NCBI RefSeq assembly: GCF_019969685.1
Contig: NZ_JAHXYZ010000003.1
Coordinates: forward strand, 1 to 64,000
Reading direction: 5' to 3'
Length of the DNA stretch: 64,000 nt
Source: Microbacterium sp. EST19A
GTDB taxonomy: Bacteria > Actinomycetota > Actinomycetes > Actinomycetales > Microbacteriaceae
This document shows, piece by piece, positions 53,738 through 62,047 of this stretch; positions within the stretch are counted from its first letter, which is position 1, and every line of letters starts with the position of its first letter. The notes below the pieces were generated by a model. That model searched no databases. It saw only the letters and a program-made list of their open reading frames with translations, and was not told where the DNA came from. The translations under genes were made by a program, and so were the position numbers.

Positions 53738-53875
53738 GGCAGCTCCTTCGGTACCGGTCGGGCAGGTGTGTGGTCTTGAGTCTAGGGCATGACACTCAAT
53801 CGCAACTTTGCTGGGACTGAGTCGCGATCCGCAGGCGAGAACGAACAAGACCCGAGCGGATGCCGGGCGCGGCGC

Positions 53876-53881
53876 TAGACT
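53876..53881 (+). promoter_or_regulatory. -10 element of plsC, leaderless type
   Basis: TAGACT ends 8 bp before the ATG at 53890. This supports the shorter protein over an in-frame ATG at 53860. Confidence 0.5.
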
Positions 53882-53889
53882 TCACCTCG

Positions 53890-54588
53890 ATGTTCTACTG
53901 GCTGATGAAGTACGTCGTGATCGGCCCCGTGGTCAAGGCGATCTTCCGCCCCTGGATCGCGGGACGGAGGAACGTGCCCGCGAACGGTGCGGCGATCCTT
54001 GCCAGCAACCACCTCTCGTTCGCGGATTCCGTCTTCCTTCCGCTCGTCATCGACCGACGGATGTCGTTCCTCGCCAAGAGCGACTACTTCACCGGCCGCG
54101 GCATCAAGGGCTTCGTGACCAAGTTCTTCATGAGTGCGACGGGCCAGATCCCGATCGATCGATCCGGCGGCAAGGCCTCGGAGGCCTCGCTGAACACCGG
54201 ACTCCAGGTGCTCGGCGCGGGAGACCTGCTCGGCATCTACCCGGAGGGCACCCGCAGTCCCGACGGCAAGCTCTACCGCGGGCGCACCGGCATCGCCCGG
54301 ATGGCGCTCGAGGCCAAGGTCCCGGTCGTCCCGGTGGTCATGGTCGACACCGATACCGCCATGCCGATCGGGCAGCGCCTGCCCCGCATCATGCGCGTCG
54401 GGATCGTCATCGGCGAGCCGCTCGACTTCTCCCGCTACGCCGGGATGGAGAACGACCGATACATCCTGCGGTCCGTCACCGACGAGATCATGGTGGCCCT
54501 GCATCGCCTCGGCCAGCAGGAGTACGAGGACGTCTACGCGTCGACCGTGAAGGACCGCCTCCCGTCCCGCGTCACACGGGGCTCGTAG
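53890..54588 (+). CDS. plsC: 1-acyl-sn-glycerol-3-phosphate acyltransferase
   Basis: The 232-residue membrane-associated enzyme makes phosphatidic acid. The acyltransferase motif NHLSFAD places His41 and Asp46 in HX4D, and YPEGTRSPDG (near 117-126) is motif III. A hydrophobic N-terminal helix (MFYWLMKYVVIGPVV) probably anchors it. It is divergent from fadD and upstream of aroG. Confidence 0.9.
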   Translation: MFYWLMKYVVIGPVVKAIFRPWIAGRRNVPANGAAILASNHLSFADSVFLPLVIDRRMSFLAKSDYFTGRGIKGFVTKFFMSATGQIPIDRSGGKASEASLNTGLQVLGAGDLLGIYPEGTRSPDGKLYRGRTGIARMALEAKVPVVPVVMVDTDTAMPIGQRLPRIMRVGIVIGEPLDFSRYAGMENDRYILRSVTDEIMVALHRLGQQEYEDVYASTVKDRLPSRVTRGS

Positions 54589-54613
54589 AGCGTCTGGGGT
54601 GCACGCCGACCAC

Positions 54614-54619
54614 TAGGCT
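54614..54619 (+). promoter_or_regulatory. -10 element of aroG, leaderless type
   Basis: TAGGCT lies 6 bp before the aroG ATG at 54626. Confidence 0.5.
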
Positions 54620-54625
54620 TGAGGC

Positions 54626-55966
54626 ATGCTCCCGCACCACATCGACGCCCTTGATGCCTGGCGCTCGCTTCCCATCAAGCAGCAGCCGCAGTGGCCCGAC
54701 GCGGACCGCGTCGCCGACGTCTCCCGTCAGATCGCCACGCTTCCGCCGCTGGTCTTCGCGGGCGAGGTCGACAACCTCCGCGATCGCCTCGCTCGCGCGG
54801 CATCCGGCCAGGCATTCCTCCTCCAGGGCGGCGACTGCGCCGAGACGTTCGCCGGCGCGACCGCCGAGCAGATCCGCAACCGCATCAAGACGGTGCTGCA
54901 GATGGCCGTCGTGCTCACCTACGGCGCTTCGATGCCCGTCGTCAAGATGGGGCGCATGGCCGGCCAGTTCGCCAAGCCGCGCTCGAGCGACAACGAGACC
55001 CGCGGCGATGTGACGCTGCCGGCCTACCGCGGCGACATCGTCAACGGCTACGACTTCACCGAGGGCTCCCGGCAGGCCGACCCCGGCCGTCTCCTGCAGG
55101 GGTACCACACGGCGGTCTCCACCTTGAACCTCATCCGCGCCTTCACGCAGGGTGGATTCGCCGATCTCCGCGAGGTGCACTCCTGGAACAAGGGGTTCGC
55201 GCAGAACCCGGCCAACCAGCGCTACGAGCGCATGGCCTCCGAGATCGACCGTGCCATCAAGTTCATGGAGGCGGCGGGCGCCGACTTCGACGAGCTCAAG
55301 CGCGTCGAGTTCTTCACCGGCCACGAGGGCCTGCTGATGGACTACGAGCGCCCGATGACGCGCATCGACTCCCGCACGGACACGCCGTACAACACCTCGG
55401 CGCACTTCCTGTGGATCGGTGAGCGCACCCGCGATCTCGACGGCGCGCACGTCGACTACTTCTCGAAGATCCGCAACCCCATCGGCGTCAAGCTCGGACC
55501 GACGACCACGCCGGAGACCGCGCTCGCCCTGATCGACAAGCTCGACCCGGAGCGCGAGCCCGGACGCCTGACGTTCATCACCCGCATGGGCGCCGGCAAG
55601 ATCCGCGACGCGCTGCCGCCGCTGCTCGAGGCTGTCCGCGACTCCGGTGCGCAGCCGCTGTGGGTCACCGATCCCATGCACGGCAACGGCATCACCACGC
55701 CGACCGGCTACAAGACGCGTCGCTTCGACGACGTCGTCGACGAGGTCCGTGGCTTCTTCGAAGCGCACCGCGCGGTGGGCACCTTCCCCGGCGGCATCCA
55801 CGTCGAGCTCACCGGCGACGACGTCACCGAGTGCCTCGGCGGCTCGGAGCACATCGACGAGGCTGCTCTGGCCACGCGCTACGAGAGCCTGTGCGACCCT
55901 CGCCTGAACCACATGCAGTCGCTCGAACTCGCCTTCCTCGTGGCCGAGGAGCTCGAGAAGCGCTGA
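54626..55966 (+). CDS. aroG: Class II DAHP synthase
   Basis: The 446-residue enzyme condenses phosphoenolpyruvate with erythrose 4-phosphate, the first step of the shikimate pathway. Class II signatures include LLQGGDCAETF, MGRMAGQFAKPRS, and EGLLMDYERPMTR. The plant-like class II type is usual in actinobacteria (Rv2178c). The position before a PASTA kinase, LysM protein, Rv2175c-like protein and polyprenyl synthase matches the mycobacterial order. Confidence 0.95.
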   Translation: MLPHHIDALDAWRSLPIKQQPQWPDADRVADVSRQIATLPPLVFAGEVDNLRDRLARAASGQAFLLQGGDCAETFAGATAEQIRNRIKTVLQMAVVLTYGASMPVVKMGRMAGQFAKPRSSDNETRGDVTLPAYRGDIVNGYDFTEGSRQADPGRLLQGYHTAVSTLNLIRAFTQGGFADLREVHSWNKGFAQNPANQRYERMASEIDRAIKFMEAAGADFDELKRVEFFTGHEGLLMDYERPMTRIDSRTDTPYNTSAHFLWIGERTRDLDGAHVDYFSKIRNPIGVKLGPTTTPETALALIDKLDPEREPGRLTFITRMGAGKIRDALPPLLEAVRDSGAQPLWVTDPMHGNGITTPTGYKTRRFDDVVDEVRGFFEAHRAVGTFPGGIHVELTGDDVTECLGGSEHIDEAALATRYESLCDPRLNHMQSLELAFLVAEELEKR

Positions 55967-55981
55967 GCCGTCCCACAGAGC

Positions 55982-56018
55982 AGAACCCGCCCTCACGTCG
56001 ATCGCGAGGGCGGGTTCT
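55982..56018. terminator. Hairpin between convergent aroG and PASTA kinase genes
   Basis: AGAACCCGCCCTC pairs with GAGGGCGGGTTCT over an 11-base loop, followed by CTCTG. The 13-bp stem can serve both converging genes. Confidence 0.8.
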
Positions 56019-56055
56019 CTGCATCGGGGCTTCGACAGCGGAGCGCGCGAGGGGG

Positions 56056-57987
56056 TCAGCCGGCGGCGAAGACGCGCACTTCCGAGCCCCGCACGCGAGA
56101 CTCTCCGGCCTCGGGGTCGGTGCGCGTCGCGGTGAAGATGTCCCAGACGAGCTCGGGCGCGGCCGTGACGGGCTTGAATCCGGCATCCTGCAGCTTCTTC
56201 ACCGCGTCGCGGATCGAGATGCCCGACACGTCGGGGATCTCGATCGGCTCCGGCCCGATCGACACGATCAGCTTCACATCGTCGCCGGGGCGCCAGTTGC
56301 CCTCTGTGGCGCGATCGGCGAAGCCGATGACGCGTCCCTCGGCGATCGAGTCGCTGTACTGCTCGACGCGCTCTCCGACGACGTTCAGGCCCTTGTCGGT
56401 CAGGGCCTGAGTGGCTTGCTGCACAGAGGTGTCGGCGACATCCGGCAGGGGGCCCAGCGATACGTACAGGTCGATCGTGTCGGCCTCGAAGAGTTCGCAG
56501 CCGTCACCGCACGCGATCGGGTCGCCACCCGCTCGCGGAGTCAGGAACGCGTTGATGACGACGCCCGCGGCAGCGTCCGAGAACAGTTCCAGGGTCTCGT
56601 CGGCGACCGTGACGTTCAGAGTCTCCAGGTAGGCGCGAGCATCGTCCTCGGTCTTGCCGTTGAGTGCCTCCACCGTGTGCGGCTCGGGACCGAGCGAGAT
56701 CAGCACGGTCACCTCCACGCCCTTCTCGAGCCGGTCGCCGGCCTGAGGGTCGGTGCGGATCGCCAGGTCCTTCTCGACGTCGACCGAGTACTCCTCGCCG
56801 CGCACGGGAGTGAGTCCCTCGGCGGTGAGCGCTTCAGCGGCCTGATCGTATGTCGACCCGGCGACGTCGGGCACGGCGATGAGAGAGCCGGGGCCCGAGC
56901 CGAACCACCAGCCGACCCCGCCGGCGAGCACCGCGAGCAGCAGCACGAGCGTGAGCAGGAAGGCTCCTCGCGCTCGGCGCCGTGACGCGCGCCGTCGCAG
57001 GATCGTGGCGTTGTCGATCGCCGGGGCGACCGGCGCCGTCGGGTCGGCGATCACCATGGTGCTCGGCATCACCTTGGTCAGATCGCCCGAGTCGCCCTGG
57101 CTGCGCTGCGACATGGTCGCGGCGGCGACGGCGGGGGCGATGCCGAGCTCTCGCTCGATCTCACGCAGACGGTCGAGCATCTGCTGCGCATCGTCGGGGC
57201 GTTCGTCGGGGGATTTCTCGGTCGCCCACAGCACGAGCTCGTCGAGCGGCTCGGGAACCGAGGGGTTGCGCACGCTGGGCCGGGGGACCGACTCTGTGGC
57301 GTGCTGGAAGGCGATCTGCATCGGCTGCTCGCCCTTGTACGGCTGCTCGCCCACCAGCATCTCGTAGAGCATGATGCCGAGCGCGTAGATGTCGCTGCGT
57401 GCGTCGGCGGTGCCACGGGTCACGAGTTCCGGAGCGAGGTAGGCGATCGTGCCGAGCAGCTGCTGTCCGGTCGCAGTGTTGGCCGTCGTCGCCCGGGCGA
57501 GACCGAAGTCGCCGATCTTGATGCGGCCGTCCTCGGCGAGCAGCACGTTCTCGGGCTTCACGTCGCGGTGCACGATGCCGGCGCGGTGCGCGGCGGACAG
57601 GCCGGCGAGGATCGCGTCCATGATCGTGATCGTCTGGGGGATCGTGAGCCTCTTCTGCTCGCGGAGCAGCTCGCGCAGGGTGATGCCGGGGAGGTACTCC
57701 ATGACGAGGTAGGCGAGTTCGCCGTCCTGGCCCTGGTCGAACACGTTGACGACGTGCGGATCCGCGAGGCGGGCGGCTGCGCGTGCTTCCTGGATGAAGC
57801 GGCTCTGGAAGGCGGAGTCGTCGCTGAGGTGCGCGTGCATCACCTTGAGCGCGATGCGCCGCTCGAGTCGGAGGTCGGTCGCGACGTAGACCGTGGCCAT
57901 CCCGCCGCGGGCGATCCGTGCCCGTACGCGATAGCGGCCGTCGACAAGCCGCCCGATGAGGGGGTCGGCCTGATGATTGGTCGTCAC
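56056..57987 (-). CDS. PASTA-domain Ser/Thr protein kinase (PknL-like)
   Basis: The 643-residue kinase has an N-terminal Hanks domain with Lys48 (IALKVM), HRDVKPEN (Asp142) and DFG (160-162). A juxtamembrane linker, one membrane helix (about 342-362) and four extracellular PASTA repeats (PDVAGSTYDQA, LNGKTEDDA, PDVADTSVQQA, PDVSGISIRDA) follow. PASTA repeats sense muropeptides. Its place beside an Rv2175c-like gene and aroG fits PknL, whose substrate is Rv2175c. The start is GTG with TAGAAT 6 bp upstream. Confidence 0.9.
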   Translation of the reverse strand: MTTNHQADPLIGRLVDGRYRVRARIARGGMATVYVATDLRLERRIALKVMHAHLSDDSAFQSRFIQEARAAARLADPHVVNVFDQGQDGELAYLVMEYLPGITLRELLREQKRLTIPQTITIMDAILAGLSAAHRAGIVHRDVKPENVLLAEDGRIKIGDFGLARATTANTATGQQLLGTIAYLAPELVTRGTADARSDIYALGIMLYEMLVGEQPYKGEQPMQIAFQHATESVPRPSVRNPSVPEPLDELVLWATEKSPDERPDDAQQMLDRLREIERELGIAPAVAAATMSQRSQGDSGDLTKVMPSTMVIADPTAPVAPAIDNATILRRRASRRRARGAFLLTLVLLLAVLAGGVGWWFGSGPGSLIAVPDVAGSTYDQAAEALTAEGLTPVRGEEYSVDVEKDLAIRTDPQAGDRLEKGVEVTVLISLGPEPHTVEALNGKTEDDARAYLETLNVTVADETLELFSDAAAGVVINAFLTPRAGGDPIACGDGCELFEADTIDLYVSLGPLPDVADTSVQQATQALTDKGLNVVGERVEQYSDSIAEGRVIGFADRATEGNWRPGDDVKLIVSIGPEPIEIPDVSGISIRDAVKKLQDAGFKPVTAAPELVWDIFTATRTDPEAGESRVRGSEVRVFAAG

Positions 57988-57993
57988 GTCAGA

Positions 57994-57999
57994 ATTCTA
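57994..57999 (-). promoter_or_regulatory. -10 element of the PASTA kinase gene, leaderless type
   Basis: TAGAAT on the minus strand is 6 bp before the GTG at 57987. Confidence 0.5.
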
Positions 58000-58018
58000 T
58001 GGAGAACTGCCTGAAAGA

Positions 58019-58039
58019 CAGGGGAACGGCTCACCCCTG
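58019..58039 (-). terminator. Weak terminator after the LysM gene
   Basis: On the minus strand CAGGGG and CCCCTG form a 6-bp stem with a 9-base loop, followed by TCTTTC. It lies about 27 bp beyond the LysM stop. The stem is short. Confidence 0.4.
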
Positions 58040-58065
58040 AGGGCTGTGGGTTTTCCGTGTGCGGC

Positions 58066-59226
58066 TCAGCCGTAGAGCGCGAGCCAGCTGTACGCCTGCG
58101 CTTCCCACTGGCCGTACTTGTCGGGATAGGCGGAGATCTGCACGGCCTGCGCGGCATCCGTGAAGGCCATGCTCTCCCAGCCGGGGATGTCGAGCAGGCC
58201 TCGCGTCATCTGGCCGTTCGGGTCGCTCGGGCCGCCGTAGAAGACCCGCGTGCTGCGGTCGGCGTCCATGATCTGGGCAGGGGCTCCCCAGCCCGTGCTC
58301 GGACGCTGCTGGAAGATGCCCAGCGAGTCGCGGTCGCCCCAGTCGAGGTTGCGCAGTCCCGATTCGACCATGCCCGTCGCGAGGGCGATCGCGACGGCGC
58401 GGTCGGAGACGCCGAGCTCTCGCCCGACGCGGATGATGAGCGCGGCGTTCGCGGCCTGCTCCGCGGTGAGCGCGGTGGCCGTGGCCGCCGGCGCGGCAGC
58501 GGGGGCCGGTGCCGGTGCGCCCTGCACGGAGATGGTCTGCCCGGGATAGATGACCGACGACGAGTCGAGGCCGTTGAGTGCGAACAGCGCCTGCGTGGTC
58601 GTGCCGTACTTCCGGGCGATCCCGAAGATCGTGTCTCCGGCGACGACCGTGTGAGCGGTGACGGCCACCGGGGCCACCACGGTCACGGGGGCGGCGACGG
58701 GGGCGGGTGCGGGTGCGGCGGCGGAGCCCGACACCGCGAGGGTCTGACCGGGGTAGATGATCGACGCGCGGGTCAGTCCGTTCACGGTCAGCACCGCGTC
58801 GACCGTCGTGCCGTACTTCTGCGCGATCCCGTACACGGTGTCGCCGGCGACGACCGTGTGCACCGTCGCGGTCGGCGCGACCGCCACGGGCGCAGCCACC
58901 ACAGCGGCCGGAGCCAGGGTCAGGGTCTGCCCGGGGTAGATCACCGAGCGCCAGGAGAGTCCGTTCCAGGTGAGCACGTCGACCGTGCGGAGGCCGAAGT
59001 TCGCCGCGATCGCCGAGACGGTGTCTCCGGGCTGCACCACGTATGCGGCGGGCGCGACCTGGGAGGGCACCAGCCGGACGGCAGAGCGCTGGCGCTCGAC
59101 GATGCTCGATGCCGACGCCGCTTCGGCAGGGACGGCGACCATTGTTCCGGCGAGTGCGCCGATCACGGCGGCGGGCATGCCGAGTTGGAGATATCGCGTA
59201 CGACGCGTGGCGGTGTTCTGTCTCAA
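58066..59226 (-). CDS. Secreted triple-LysM cell-wall protein
   Basis: The 386-residue protein has a signal peptide (about 1-37, cleaved after AEA). Three LysM domains follow (YVVQPGDTVSAIAANFG, HTVVAGDTVYGIAQKYG, HTVVAGDTIFGIARKYG), separated by Ala/Pro linkers. The 125-residue C-terminal domain (IIRVGRELGVSDRAVAIALATGMVESGLRNLDWG, within 265-310) has a lysozyme-like fold pattern with Glu in VESG. It probably cuts or binds peptidoglycan outside the cell. The start is TTG, preceded by AAAAGGGGGA. Confidence 0.82.
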   Translation of the reverse strand: MRQNTATRRTRYLQLGMPAAVIGALAGTMVAVPAEAASASSIVERQRSAVRLVPSQVAPAAYVVQPGDTVSAIAANFGLRTVDVLTWNGLSWRSVIYPGQTLTLAPAAVVAAPVAVAPTATVHTVVAGDTVYGIAQKYGTTVDAVLTVNGLTRASIIYPGQTLAVSGSAAAPAPAPVAAPVTVVAPVAVTAHTVVAGDTIFGIARKYGTTTQALFALNGLDSSSVIYPGQTISVQGAPAPAPAAAPAATATALTAEQAANAALIIRVGRELGVSDRAVAIALATGMVESGLRNLDWGDRDSLGIFQQRPSTGWGAPAQIMDADRSTRVFYGGPSDPNGQMTRGLLDIPGWESMAFTDAAQAVQISAYPDKYGQWEAQAYSWLALYG

Positions 59227-59260
59227 GGGTCCCCCTTTTCGAGCACCTCACGTTGACACG

Positions 59261-59298
59261 GAAGTAAACAGAAGTCAACAGAAGTGACTGAAGTGAAG
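59261..59298. promoter_or_regulatory. Helically phased GAAGT repeats between divergent LysM and Rv2175c-like genes
   Basis: GAAGT recurs at 59261, 59271, 59281 and 59290. The wider unit reads GTAAAC, GTCAAC, GTGACT, GTGAAG at 10, 10 and 9-bp spacing. A TTGACA sits at 59253-59258. The one-turn phasing suggests a protein stacked along one DNA face. The GTNAAC form recalls MtrA direct repeats, which is a guess. Confidence 0.45.
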
Positions 59299-59318
59299 GA
59301 TGTGACTGGAGTGTCGAC

Positions 59319-59705
59319 ATGCGGCATCCGATCGGAGATGAGATAGTGGGCAACGTGTCTGAGAACGTTGTGGAGAACCCTGCTGTCGATTGGCTGACGA
59401 TGCCCGACCTGGTCGAGGTGCTGGATGTGCCGCTCGGTCGCGTCCGTCGCCTGATCGACGAGCACTACCTCGTCGGTTCGCGCCGCAACGGCGCCTTCGC
59501 GGTTCCCGCGATCTTCATCGTCGACGGGCATCCGCTCAGTTCTCTGCGCGGGACGATCATCGTGCTGCAGGATGCCGGGTTCACCGACGACGAACTCATC
59601 GACTGGCTGCTGGAAGAGGAGGAGAGCCTCGGCCGTTCGCCGATCGCCGCCCTTCTCGACGGTCACAAGAGCGCGGTGCGCCGCCTGGCCCGCACGCTGG
59701 CCTGA
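59319..59705 (+). CDS. Rv2175c-like DNA-binding protein
   Basis: The 128-residue protein has a winged-helix-like N-terminus (WLTMPDLVEVLDVPLGRVRRLIDEHYLVG) and a C-terminal helical region ending GHKSAVRRLARTL. Rv2175c of M. tuberculosis binds DNA and loses this when PknL phosphorylates it. The PASTA kinase lies one gene away here. The start is uncertain: ATG 59319 or GTG 59346 (MGNVSENVVENP), and the shorter one gives a more typical length. Confidence 0.8.
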   Translation: MRHPIGDEIVGNVSENVVENPAVDWLTMPDLVEVLDVPLGRVRRLIDEHYLVGSRRNGAFAVPAIFIVDGHPLSSLRGTIIVLQDAGFTDDELIDWLLEEEESLGRSPIAALLDGHKSAVRRLARTLA

Positions 59706-59718
59706 CCGGCGTCCGGCC

Positions 59719-60819
59719 TCAGGCCGAGCGCACCGTCGCTGCGCGAGCGAGATCCCGCAGCTCGCCGACCGACGCATTGTCGAGCCGCGCGCCCGAGAGC
59801 GCTCGATCCGCTTCGCGCGCGTACTCGGCGATCATGGCCTCCACCCGCTCCAGGGCGCCGGAGTCGGCGATGGTCGCCTGCAGGAACGAGACCTGCTGCG
59901 CGGTGAGCTCGGGGTCGCCGAGCATCTCGTCGAGGAGGTTCCTCGCCGAGGTGTCGAGGCCCTCCCTGGTGAGCGCGACGAGAACCGTCCGCTTTCCCTC
60001 CCGCAGGTCGTCACCGGCGGGCTTGCCGGTGACGGACGAGTCTCCGAAGACGCCGAGGATGTCGTCGCGCAGCTGAAATGCCATCCCGATCGGGTGTCCG
60101 AAGCGCCGGAGCGCCGCCATCTGATCGTCGTCGGCGCCGGCGAGTGCACCGCCGAGCGCGAGGGGCTGCTCGATGCTGTAGCGGGCGGACTTGAGCGACA
60201 CCACGCGCAGCGCGCGCTCGGCGTGCAGACTCCGGTCGTTGACGCTCCAGGCGGATTCCTCGGCGATGTCGAGGAACTGCCCCGTCGTGACGTCGCGGCG
60301 CATCCGGGCGTACTCCCGCCGCACCGCACGTGCGTGCGGGTGTCCTTCCAGAGCCGACTCCAGCAGGTCGTCGCTCCAGGCCACGAGCAGGTCGCCGAGC
60401 AGCACGGCGGAGGCTCGGCCGAAGGACTCGGCATCGCCGGACCATCCGTGCTCCCGGTGCGACGCCTCGAGCGCGCGGTGCGCCGCCGGCCGGCCACGAC
60501 GGGTGTCGGAGTTGTCGATGATGTCGTCGTGGACGAGCGCCGCCGACTGGAAGATCTCCAACGCGGCGCACGTGTCCCACAGCGCATCGGCCTCGGCGGC
60601 GTGACGGTCGCCGAACCGCGCCACGGCGCGCCAGCCGGCGTGGCAGAAGCGGGCCCGGAGGCGCTTCCCGCCGTCCAGCGTTCGTGCCGCGGCATCGAGG
60701 AACGTTGCGGCCTCGTCGCCGTAATCGGCGGACTCGGCACGCATCAGGGCGAGGAAGCGGTCCAGACGGGCGGCGACGGCGTCGGGCACAGGGGAGGGGG
60801 ACGACACGACTCCCAGCAT
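59719..60819 (-). CDS. idsA: Polyprenyl diphosphate synthase (IdsA-like)
   Basis: The 366-residue trans-prenyltransferase extends allylic diphosphates with isopentenyl diphosphate. It has the first Asp-rich motif DDIID (98-102) and a second motif LRDDILGVFGD near 240. The small-residue pattern before the first motif does not let me state the chain length; geranylgeranyl or farnesyl diphosphate is most likely. The ATG at 60819 gives MLGVVSSPSP. It converges on the Rv2175c-like gene with a 13-bp gap. Confidence 0.88.
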   Translation of the reverse strand: MLGVVSSPSPVPDAVAARLDRFLALMRAESADYGDEAATFLDAAARTLDGGKRLRARFCHAGWRAVARFGDRHAAEADALWDTCAALEIFQSAALVHDDIIDNSDTRRGRPAAHRALEASHREHGWSGDAESFGRASAVLLGDLLVAWSDDLLESALEGHPHARAVRREYARMRRDVTTGQFLDIAEESAWSVNDRSLHAERALRVVSLKSARYSIEQPLALGGALAGADDDQMAALRRFGHPIGMAFQLRDDILGVFGDSSVTGKPAGDDLREGKRTVLVALTREGLDTSARNLLDEMLGDPELTAQQVSFLQATIADSGALERVEAMIAEYAREADRALSGARLDNASVGELRDLARAATVRSA

Positions 60820-60870
60820 ACGTAAAGCAAAGGGGGGCCGATCAGCTAGCCCCGGACGCCTCGTCGCGCG

Positions 60871-60876
60871 TAGAAT
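60871..60876 (+). promoter_or_regulatory. -10 element of the DUF3040 gene
   Basis: TAGAAT lies 28 bp before the ATG at 60905, with GAGGGGG as ribosome-binding site between. Confidence 0.55.
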
Positions 60877-60904
60877 GAGAAGCCGCATACCCGAGGGGGA
60901 CGAA

Positions 60905-61279
60905 ATGCCACTCTCCGAACAGGAGCAACGTCTGCTCGATGAGATGGAACGCCATCTCCTCCATAACGACGCCGACGTCGTGAGCGCGCCGTCGGGCGAT
61001 CGAGCACTCAGCTATCGCAACCTCGTCTATGGCGCCCTCCTCCTCCTCGCCGGTGTCGGCGGCCTCGTGGCCGGTGTCATCGTCGGCGACGTGTGGGGCA
61101 TCGTGATCGGCGTCGTCGGCTTCGCCGCGATGCTCGCGGGTGTCATGGTCGCCGTGACGCCGGTGCGGCGGACGACGCCCGCAGCACCCCGTGAGCGCTC
61201 AGCCTCGAAGCAGCCGAGTTCCGCCTCCTTCATGGACCGCATGAACGACCGCTGGGACCGCCGCCAAGACGGGCGCTGA
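60905..61279 (+). CDS. DUF3040 membrane protein
   Basis: The 124-residue protein opens MPLSEQEQRLLDEMERHL, the DUF3040 signature. Two membrane helices follow (about 46-62 and 66-85, NLVYGALLLLAGVGGLVAG then VWGIVIGVVGFAAMLAGVMV), with a basic tail. Family members are found next to mraZ in actinobacteria (Rv2169c), and function is unknown; a role near the division machinery is inferred from location only. A clear terminator follows. Confidence 0.85.
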   Translation: MPLSEQEQRLLDEMERHLLHNDADVVSAPSGDRALSYRNLVYGALLLLAGVGGLVAGVIVGDVWGIVIGVVGFAAMLAGVMVAVTPVRRTTPAAPRERSASKQPSSASFMDRMNDRWDRRQDGR

Positions 61280-61297
61280 CCCCGCCACCACTCTCTC

Positions 61298-61329
61298 GAA
61301 AGCCCGGATGCTGAGCATCCGGGCTTTTC
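61298..61329 (+). terminator. Terminator after the DUF3040 gene
   Basis: GAAAGCCCGGATGC pairs with GCATCCGGGCTTTTC around a TGA loop, giving a stem of about 13 bp with four T at the 3' arm. It separates DUF3040 from the mraZ regulatory region. Confidence 0.88.
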
Positions 61330-61348
61330 TGCATTCACGCCCCGAACC

Positions 61349-61375
61349 CTCCACTTTCCCTCCACCCTCCTCCAC
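61349..61375 (-). promoter_or_regulatory. Inverted cluster of three GTGGAG boxes upstream of mraZ
   Basis: On the plus strand CTCCAC occurs at 61349, 61360 and 61370, so the minus strand reads GTGGAG three times at 10 and 11-bp spacing. It mirrors the boxes at 61448-61473 in opposite orientation, about 73 bp away. Confidence 0.6.
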
Positions 61376-61447
61376 CGCGGAATTCCGCGGCTCATCGGCG
61401 CGCCCAGATGGTGGCGGGGAGGAGAGGACGCGATTCATCGTAGGTTT

Positions 61448-61473
61448 GTGGAGGAAAGTGGAGTAAAGTGGGG
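61448..61473 (+). promoter_or_regulatory. MraZ operator: three direct GTGG(A/G)G boxes
   Basis: GTGGAG at 61448 and 61458 and GTGGGG at 61468 recur at exact 10-bp spacing, with AAAGTGG in the last two. MraZ is known to bind short GTGG-type direct repeats with this spacing upstream of its own gene. The mraZ ATG is 41 bp downstream. Confidence 0.8.
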
Positions 61474-61513
61474 CGCACCTCGAGTTGGCCGGACGCAGAG
61501 GGGGTGATGGCCG

Positions 61514-61945
61514 ATGTTGCTGGGAACGCATTCTCCGAAGCTGGACGACAAAGGACGGGTCATCCTTCCCGCGAAGTTCCGCGAAGACCTCGGCGGCGGC
61601 ATCGTCGTCACGCGTGGCCAGGAACGCTGCCTCTACGTGTTCAGCACGGCCGAGTTCGAGACCATGCACGAGCGGATCCGTCAGGCGCCGCTCGCCAACA
61701 AGCAGGCGCGTGACTTCATGCGTCTGTTCCTCTCCGGTGCGAGTGCGGAGATGCCCGACAGTCAGAACCGCATCACCATCCCCGCCCACCTGCGTCAGTA
61801 CGCGGGCCTGCAGAAAGAGCTCATCGTCACCGGAGTCGGCGCCCACGCCGAGATCTGGGATGCCGAGAGCTGGAACGCCTACCTCGCCGCCGGTGAGGAG
61901 ACCTACTCCGATCTCGAGCAGGAGGTGATTCCGGGACTCTTCTGA
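61514..61945 (+). CDS. mraZ: Transcriptional regulator MraZ
   Basis: The 143-residue protein has two SpoVT/AbrB-like halves, each with a DXXXR box ([17 protein letters not shown] at 8-24, and [15 protein letters not shown] near 81-95). It forms a ring that binds direct repeats upstream of the division cluster and autoregulates it. The 568 bp from here to the end of the regulatory region contain the two box clusters described separately. It heads the cluster mraZ-rsmH-ftsL-ftsI. Confidence 0.95.
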   Translation: MLLGTHSPKLDDKGRVILPAKFREDLGGGIVVTRGQERCLYVFSTAEFETMHERIRQAPLANKQARDFMRLFLSGASAEMPDSQNRITIPAHLRQYAGLQKELIVTGVGAHAEIWDAESWNAYLAAGEETYSDLEQEVIPGLF

Positions 61946-62047
61946 CCACGGCTGTGATGCCCCGCCGCTCCCGCCCCGACACACTTCCCCGGTGCCGGGT
62001 CGCGAAGCGGAGGGGGATCAGAGCCGAAGGTCACCCCGAGAAAGATC

